Made by a program: the position numbers and the translations under genes | Shown here: positions 57,549 through 64,000 of the stretch, piece by piece | Numbering within the stretch: the stretch's first letter is position 1 | Layout of the letters: each line of letters starts with the position of its first letter | Notes under the pieces: generated by a model | Seen by the model: only the letters and a program-made list of their open reading frames with translations | Told to the model about the DNA's origin: nothing | Databases searched by the model: none | Assembly (NCBI RefSeq): GCF_032362555.1 | Contig: NC_083505.1 | Coordinates: 10,841,501 to 10,905,500, forward strand | Source: Amyelois transitella | Lineage: Eukaryota; Arthropoda; Insecta; Lepidoptera; Pyralidae | DNA: 64,000 nucleotides | Direction: 5' to 3'

Positions 57549-60537
57549 ACTGGAGTTGGGTTTTGGTGGCTTCTTACTGCCTGCAGAATTGTTCTTATAT
57601 TCGCAATGGAGTCGTACGTGGGAGGAACATTTGTTTTTACCTTAGCACTTATTACAGTCTTCTTTGAAGGATTTTTTTTTAACTGAACATAAATGATTTT
57701 TTTTATAAAGGTACCTACCTATTATGGATTGGACCGACCGGTTATTTAGTATTGTAAGCTTTGATTAATAAATGTGTTATTATGAAAACTTGACCAAATA
57801 ATAGTCATCCTAAGTTATATCTCAGTGACAGTTCTTCATATAGGTAACATGGGTTAGATAAATATGAAGTTTGAAAATAAAAGTAGAGTTTAAAAGAAAT
57901 AACGTTTTATTTGTTCCATCGGCTTCAAACTCTCACATCGCGGGCTCTCGCTTCAAAATAAACATATCCTCTCTAACAACGCGAATAGATCTGCGTCTCA
58001 CACGCCTTATATACAAAATTTACAGTTAAAACTCTTTCAGTCTATGGACTGGTTCAACTTTCACGTAAGTTCCTGATGTATAGGTGTCCAGAAAAGGTTT
58101 TTATAACAATTAGACTATAGTTCCAGGTCCACAAAAAAAACAATTATTTGACAACCAACAATCTAAAATCATTGATTTTTCTAAATAAAAATATCATATG
58201 AATGAGGCCAATTTTTATGTCGGCTTTGTATTCACCGATAACATGGTGCTTTGGTGTATGAAAATGTCTTGTGCAATGGTTTCTAATTATGTCTACATTG
58301 ATCCAACTAGACATTACAACACACAATTACAATTTAGAAACGCAAGCATACAGGCTACATTCCAGTATAATCGCATTTCTATTAATCTATCGTATACTTT
58401 ATTCATAAGAGTGGCGCAAGCTATATCAAATATAAGGTAATTAAGCAAATTAAGTCAACAGTTTACTAGGAATCATAAATACCCTAAACTTCTCTTGTAT
58501 TTGGCTATAAACTAAAGATTTAAATAATAATTTTCGTCTACCAAGCTGTCATTACGGTAACTTTCTTCAGCACGCTTTTCACAACACCTTATACACCAGC
58601 AATTTAGGCTTACCTAATAGTTCATACAATTGCCAATTAACATATAAATAATGTCAGTACTCGCTTATATTCAATCAGTGAAGTCTTTGCTACTAAATAG
58701 TAAGTCATTGTTTACAATACTAATAGCTTACACTAAGTTCATGCCACACAGTGGCTGCCAATCAGGCTGATTCATATTGCATATTATGTATTGATGCAAC
58801 ATTGCCACAAACATCACTACATTCATAATAAAATATTCAAATAAATGATTATGTATATGAATCACTAGAACCATATAAAATTTTTCCTGGAATCATCCGT
58901 GACCAATTCAACGTCAAACGTTTATGTTAAATTTTAGATCATAATCTGTTTGAAATTCATTAATATGAACTAATAATATAAAAAAAGCTTTTGTACATTG
59001 ATTTTTGTAGTTTGCAAAAATAATTTCGGTAAGTATAGCATTTAATAAAAAAAAACCTAATATTTTCTTAATATTCAGAAATAAAATCATAATGTCATCT
59101 TTATCTTTTGAAAAAAAAACCTAGATAAATTTGCAACTATAATAATACTGTGTACTTCAAAACGTTGTAGTCCATATTCGAGCTAACCTCTTTCCTTACA
59201 CATTGAAGAATAATGGCCAGGCATATTAAATATATATAGGTACTTATTGTTAAAACATTGCAAAAAAAACAAGGCGAGAGATGGTGAGATTGATGAAAGT
59301 ATTATACGGCAGAACTCACTGAAAAATATTGAAATCCAATGTATTTAATAAGATTTTAAACTGTGTGTAGTAAATTAATTTATATTCTAATATAAATGTT
59401 CATTATGTAAACGAATAACATCGATACAAAAGAAAAGGAAAAATGGTAGTAACTTTCTTTAAAAAAAATACACCTGGCCAGTTAATCTTCTCTTAACCCC
59501 CAGTCAAGCCCAGAGATCATACATAAATTGTTTATATTCACTTGGAATCAACACAATTTTGAAATATACCTTAATCAATTCAAAAAGCTATTATACAATG
59601 CATTAAAACTAAATGAGGGACATCTTAACTAAACTTAGTAATACTTTACTTATTCTCTAATATTTACAAATGGGTTTTATAACTTAAAATGTTTTAATGT
59701 TCATTGAAAATCTGACCATTACATTTATATATCAATGTTTTTCAATAAAATATATCCATCATAATGTGAAGTTGTTCTAAAAAAATTTAAACATTATAGT
59801 TTCTTCAGGAATTAATTAATATTTAAAATATAAATATTTCATGAAAAAACGAACACAGTTATACCGTTTATTAGGAGGAAAAAAAATTTTTTTTAAGATC
59901 ACCGCATTCTAAAACTTCTTACTGAAACATTCGCCGATCCATATCTCAAACACTTCAAAACCTATGAAAATATATATCTCCAATTTCAGTTCACTGACGA
60001 AACACTAGAATGAACAAGCGAAACATGATGTTCAAGACCGACAGATTCTACTTAATCATCATCAAATTTGACCAATTTGAATGATTCAATCCTTTGCAGA
60101 CATTTAGTATGTAACCTACATCTGTTGACTGCAAATAATTTTATCACTGCACATTCGCACTTATTCTGTCACAAGTACCCACACCCACGCCTCATTGGTG
60201 GGATTTTAGTGTCAAATTACATAACTAGTAGTAACTTTTGATATTTTCCGGGACTAAAATTATTTTCTACCCCACTTGTTAACCCAACAGTTAATGATTT
60301 TACACCCAGGTTTTGGAAAGTCTAGAGGTCTTACTAGTATACTTCTCCTTTTAAGACGTTATTGTCCACTAGCCTAGCCACTACTTTTTGATCAGACAGA
60401 GACAAAGCATCTTGCTTCAAGGTGGTATTTGAAGACTTAAATGGCTGCAAATTTCACAGGTTTTTCACTTTCACTAAAACCGCCTAAAATCACTTCACTA
60501 AATGTCATTTTGGTGGGGAAAGGTGCCTCATTTCATG
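57549..60537. other. convergent 3' ends of ODAD4-like and SETD2 genes
   Basis: AATAAA at 57767 (plus) can end the ODAD4-like transcript. The long AT-rich stretch up to 60537 is probably 3' untranslated sequence of SETD2 on the minus strand; AATAAA motifs occur in that direction near 59867 and 57904. No coding exon or recognised repeat was found here. Confidence 0.5.
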
Positions 60538-63500
60538 CTAATCGGCTTCCTCTGGAGGCCTCTTGTAGACAGGTCCAAATTTGGCCATGTATTTCTTGAC
60601 GAACATCTTGGCTTTCGACCGGACTGAGTCAGTGACAACTAGTTCTTCTACAGACTGACAGTGCTTCAGTTCTTTCAGCATCACGAAGTGGGTTAGCTGA
60701 AAAAAAGCATGTTATTTTAATTTTGTTTTTTTTTTTTGTAGGATATCAGGTAACAAAAAATTGATAATGAAAAAGAGTATTTTAGGTCACAGGACGCCGC
60801 GGTCTTTGAACGCCTATAGCGTACAACGAAGTCCATAAAAACGACCTAAGAGAGATAGAAGTTAATCAACCACGAGAAAAGACCAAATGAACTGTAAATA
60901 ACTGTGGCAAAGTGATAATAATTTGCTTAACTCGCCTCAAACAATCTTTTCAATAATAAATATATATGGGACAAACCCTCACCTTCCTAGCTAAATGCTT
61001 GAAGTCCGCCGTGCTCGTGATCCGGCCGGCGGGCGCGTCCGCGTGGCGGTAGGGGTTGAGGTGCGCCACCATGACGCGCGCCATGCTGCTGCGGAACTGC
61101 TCCTTCTTCCGGCGGGACAGCTCCTCCAGCTCTGCTGCGGTCAGCGCGGGCGCAGGCGCAGGCGCGGCTACAACCGGACTCGTAGTAATATCCGGGGATT
61201 TTTCCACCATTCTTGGTTTGTCGTCGTCGGAATCGTCTTCGGAATCACTGTCAGAGTCCACCAGGTCGACCAGCTGTGAAAACAATCAGTCGGGAGTTAG
61301 CACTGATCGCGATTACGATCGATATTGAATTATTTTACCTAAATTCCAGTAACGATTGTACTACCTTATGTGAACCATTGTTTATAATACATGACATTTC
61401 TTTATCGCTTACTGGGTAGACAGAGCCTTTAGAAGACTGAAAGTCCACTGGTATATGATAAAGAGATTTTAACAATAACACTTATTTAAATGTAGGCTCA
61501 AAGTGTTCTAATGTAAAGTAAAAGCCACACTCAAAGATGAGAAAAAAACAGCATTATGCGTATGGGAGAGGTCAGTAACGATCGTAGCAAGTGGAATTCC
61601 ATAGTCTCTGCCTACCCCAATGGGAAACTGGCGTGATGGTATGTATGTATTATGCGCATCTACACTTTGTGAAGGTTCGAGGCGTAGAGATGTAGAACAA
61701 AAGGCAGATGGAGTTTTACTTCTTCTACACATGCGCTTTGGAAGCGGTAGTAGTTATAATTAGATTTAAGTTATGTGACGTCAATAAGTGATACCTTGTA
61801 TCCAATTTTGAAAATATATCTATTCTATTCTACTGTAATGGCAAAATTAAGCGCCCACCTTGAGGTCGTTCTCGTGCTTGCTAGCAGCCAATCTCATCTT
61901 GTGCAGGAGCCGCTCCCGCCGCCGCCGCAACTTCTCCTTAGTCTGCTTGTACCGCTTTACTTCCAGTCTTCCCGCCAATTTGTCCTCCTCCGTTCGTGGC
62001 TGTGAAAAAAAAAGCAATCAGTGTCTTAAAAATTTTTATTTTATATTGACGTATCTTGTGTTATTTATGTTTTTTACAAAGCTTTTTTCTTGATACCCGT
62101 GACGCGCATAAAACTGGTTAATTCGCCATATCAAGTTAACAAAGTAGTAACATTTACTGGTATGTTAATACAAAATTATGGTGGTGTACTTAAAATTATC
62201 CTTCTCTCGGAGGGATAGACAGAAACTACCAATAGAAAAAGAATAGGACTACTCCATCTCCATACTCCAGAAATAATAAACTTGGTATTCTTCTTTTAGG
62301 CGATGGGCTAACAACCTGTCACTATTTAAATCTCAATTATATCATTAAGCCAAACAGTTCAACGTGGCCTTTCAGTCTTTTCATAACTGTTGACTCTGTC
62401 TACCCCGCTAAGGATATAGACGTGATTATACGTATGTATGTTAATAAAACAGTATTAAAACTCACACTGATAGGTCTTTCAGAGACGAGTCCGGGCCGCC
62501 GTTTCCTGGGCTTGACGCTCACCAGCGCGTGGTCCGGTATCAGCCCGTTGTGGGTGTCTTCTTTGATCACTGCAAAATAAGAAAGAACAAAATAGTTCAA
62601 GTTGCGAATATAATATGGTTGCAAAATGTTCAAATCTCATAAAAGTAATGTCAAAACTTACAAGTTACAAAATATTACACTACATCTCTTCCTGAATCTG
62701 AGGGCACTCAGTAGATTTCTCATAATTACATGAATAAATAAACTACTTTTTCGCCAGTAGATTTTCTTAAACTCTACACAATCATCAAATTTACGCAGTA
62801 TAATTATATATCTTTATTTTATTTGGAATATATATCTATAATCATACTTATGTATGTAAACTATTATATGTAAGTGTATTAAGTAACCAATTATTCATAT
62901 TCATATTATTATTTCTTTTACAGTTATCGCACCACCCGTACATTCATCTCAGTTTGGTCCAAAGGTTTGACTGGCAGAGAATGCCTTGTGGCATCAAGTT
63001 GCCTCCACCTGTTATACATTTTACGTGCATAAAGTTTAAATAAATTAAAATAAATCTAAAAACGTCCAAGTTGCAAACACGTCAAGTTTAAAAGCCATTA
63101 CGCTACATAATGAACTCGTAGTATAGCAACTCAACTATAAAAGGGTCGGTTGTTGAACGTTAAGGTAATTGTAAAAATTGTTTAAAATTGTATAGCTCAT
63201 GGACCACTTAGAAAAAAAGTTAATATTTAAGTGAAGAAAAATAGTGATCTTCTTTTGTAAATTTGTTTCACAATGATTGTCATGAATTAGAATAATTCAC
63301 GATATGTATGTTTTAAGTTTTTATATTATAGTTTTTTTACCAACGCGTAGTTATTTTATTTTATCCCGGCATATTCTTTTAAACAATAATCTGATTATGT
63401 ACATCAGTTTGAACGCAAACCGATGCTCTTACACTGAGGGAAAACATCGTGAGAGGAAACATATTTGATCATTTGTTTTTTTTTTTTTCAGTATTAAATG

Positions 63501-63639
63501 TCACATTTCAGTAAAGAAAAGTGGTACCAACCTTCATAGATTCCGTTGACTCCTTCAACCATCTTGCCCTTCCGGTTCATCACCGCCGCGTCGACCGGGT
63601 TCACCTGCTGTTCCTCTTCCTCCTCCTCTGAACTGTCAT
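60538..63639 (-). CDS. SETD2: histone H3K36 methyltransferase SETD2/Set2, C-terminal exons with SRI domain (5' part outside window)
   Basis: Five minus-strand exons: 63639-63532, 62569-62466, 61999-61859, 61273-60983 and 60696-60538, with matching phases. Order of content: an acidic stretch DDSSEEEEEEQQ; a basic linker (VSVKPRKRRPGLVSERP); a Lys/Arg helix (KEKLRRRRERLLHKMRLA); an acidic Ser/Asp segment (DSDSDSEDDSDDDKP); an Ala/Pro spacer. The SRI domain follows: FRSSMARVMVAHLNPYRHAD, GRITSTADFKHLARK, LTHFVMLKELKHCQS and VKKYMAKFGPVYKRP. In SETD2 the SRI domain binds the phosphorylated C-terminal repeats of RNA polymerase II and couples H3K36 trimethylation to elongation. AWS, SET and WW regions should lie right of the window. 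The stop is TAG at 60538. No lesion seen. Confidence 0.93.
61393..61445 (+). repeat. R1 repeat fragment
   Basis: TTTCTTTATCGCTTACTGGG followed by TAGACAGAGCC and AGAAGACTGAAAG; in a SETD2 intron. Confidence 0.5.
61660..61810 (+). repeat. R2 repeat copy
   Basis: CTTCTTCTACACATGCG, CTTTGGAAGCGGTAGTAGTT, GTGACGTCAATAAGTGAT and CCAATTTTGAA match the R2 order at 4798-4985. An R1-like fragment (CTGCCTACCCCAATGGG) directly precedes it at about 61600-61645. Confidence 0.6.
62205..62440 (-). repeat. R1 repeat, nearly full-length copy
   Basis: AGAATAGGACTACTCCATCT, TTGGTATTCTTCTTTTAGGC, CCTGTCACTATTTAAATCTC, AAGCCAAACAGTTCAACGTG and CTGTCTACCCCGCTAAGGAT in minus order. In a SETD2 intron only about 25 bases from the exon donor at 62466. 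Confidence 0.75.
62938..63060 (+). repeat. R3 repeat, 3'-end fragment
   Basis: CATCTCAGTTTGGTCCAAAG, GGCAGAGAATGCCTTGTGGC, and a tail GTGCATAAAGTTTAAATAAA. The polyadenylation-like tail suggests the 3' end of a LINE or a SINE derived from one. Shares its first half with 19388-19500. Confidence 0.55.
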
Positions 63640-63911
63640 CTGTACAAGAAAAGAAAAAAAATCTAAATTAAGTTCCGGTACGGTCTTTCTTACTAAGTAG
63701 ATAACATTATGTATAACGAAGTAAAAGTGATTCATCTCTACTTTTTAAATTACGAAGAGTCAAACGTCATTGAAGACTAGAAAGTATCGTTAAGTAAACA
63801 CAATATTTATTATTCGTGCAAAATTATTGTTTAAATGGAAAAATTATATGACCTGGTTATTTTAAATGACATCGTTACAATTTTCATTTTTGTTTAATAG
63901 ATATAGACATG

Positions 63912-64000
63912 TCTATATCCTTGGCAAGGTAGACAAAGCTAACAGTTTTGAAAAGACTGTAAGGAAATATTCAGCTGTTTGGCTTAATGATAAAATTGAG
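63912..64000 (+). repeat. R1 repeat, cut by the window edge
   Basis: GGCAAGGTAGACAAAGCTAA, TTTTGAAAAGACTG, CAGCTGTTTGGCTTAATGAT and AAATTGAG match the R1 5' half; continues beyond the window. Confidence 0.75.

Noticed and set aside
61056-61328. Plus-strand open frames over 60995-61328
   Set aside because: They are shadows of the SETD2 SRI exon on the opposite strand.
1-64000. CRISPR arrays, bacterial operons or phage
   Set aside because: Split genes, introns and insect repeats show eukaryotic DNA; no regularly spaced direct repeats were seen.

Overview
The window looks like nuclear DNA of a lepidopteran insect, most likely a moth. It is AT-rich, with short exons separated by GT-AG introns full of dispersed repeats. 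Several repeat families have tRNA-derived or short-interspersed structure of the kind common in moth genomes, and the encoded proteins are ordinary animal families. The organism call is inference from repeats and gene content. Exon borders below were read by eye from splice consensus, phase continuity and protein-family continuity. Exons shorter than about 40 bases and all untranslated ends are the least certain parts.

Layout from left to right. Positions 230-4149 (minus) hold the 5' half of a TM9SF2-type nine-transmembrane protein whose 3' half lies left of the window. Positions 5461-28721 hold a cluster of four serine carboxypeptidases of the vitellogenic/CPVL type (A minus, B plus, C minus, D minus). 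Each has a tiny signal-peptide exon, a shared exon-phase skeleton and an intact Ser-Asp-His triad. They differ at their ends: A has a basic tail, B is compact, C has a C-terminal transmembrane anchor, and D has a long Asn-rich N-terminal insert. Positions 29400-31923 (minus) hold a small zeste/Myb-SANT-like DNA-binding protein with a coiled-coil tail.

Positions 32613-37737 hold an apparently complete DIRS-type tyrosine-recombinase retrotransposon, with inverted terminal repeats of about 163 bases, an internal complementary region that records the circular junction, and intact gag, RT/RNase H and recombinase frames. It sits between the divergent zeste-like gene and a cyclic-nucleotide-gated channel subunit (plus; firm exons 43387-49410). 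That channel has a lysine in the pore loop and a decayed duplicate of its first transmembrane exon in the following intron. Positions 49411-55660 are a gene-poor stretch with repeats. Positions 55662-57548 (plus) hold a short outer-dynein-arm docking (ODAD4/TTC25-like) TPR gene with two alternative first exons. Positions 60538-63639 (minus) hold the C-terminal exons of the H3K36 methyltransferase SETD2/Set2, ending in its RNA-polymerase-II-binding SRI domain; the gene continues right of the window.

The genes do not form a pathway. The coherent units are the carboxypeptidase cluster, built by local duplication and then diversified in localisation, and the retrotransposon. The most unusual signals are in the DIRS element: one frame is open for about 4.2 kb except for a single TGA in a TGA-CTA context. 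Other notable points are the membrane-anchored carboxypeptidase, the interchangeable first TPR half of the docking-complex gene, and the channel's pore and ghost exon.
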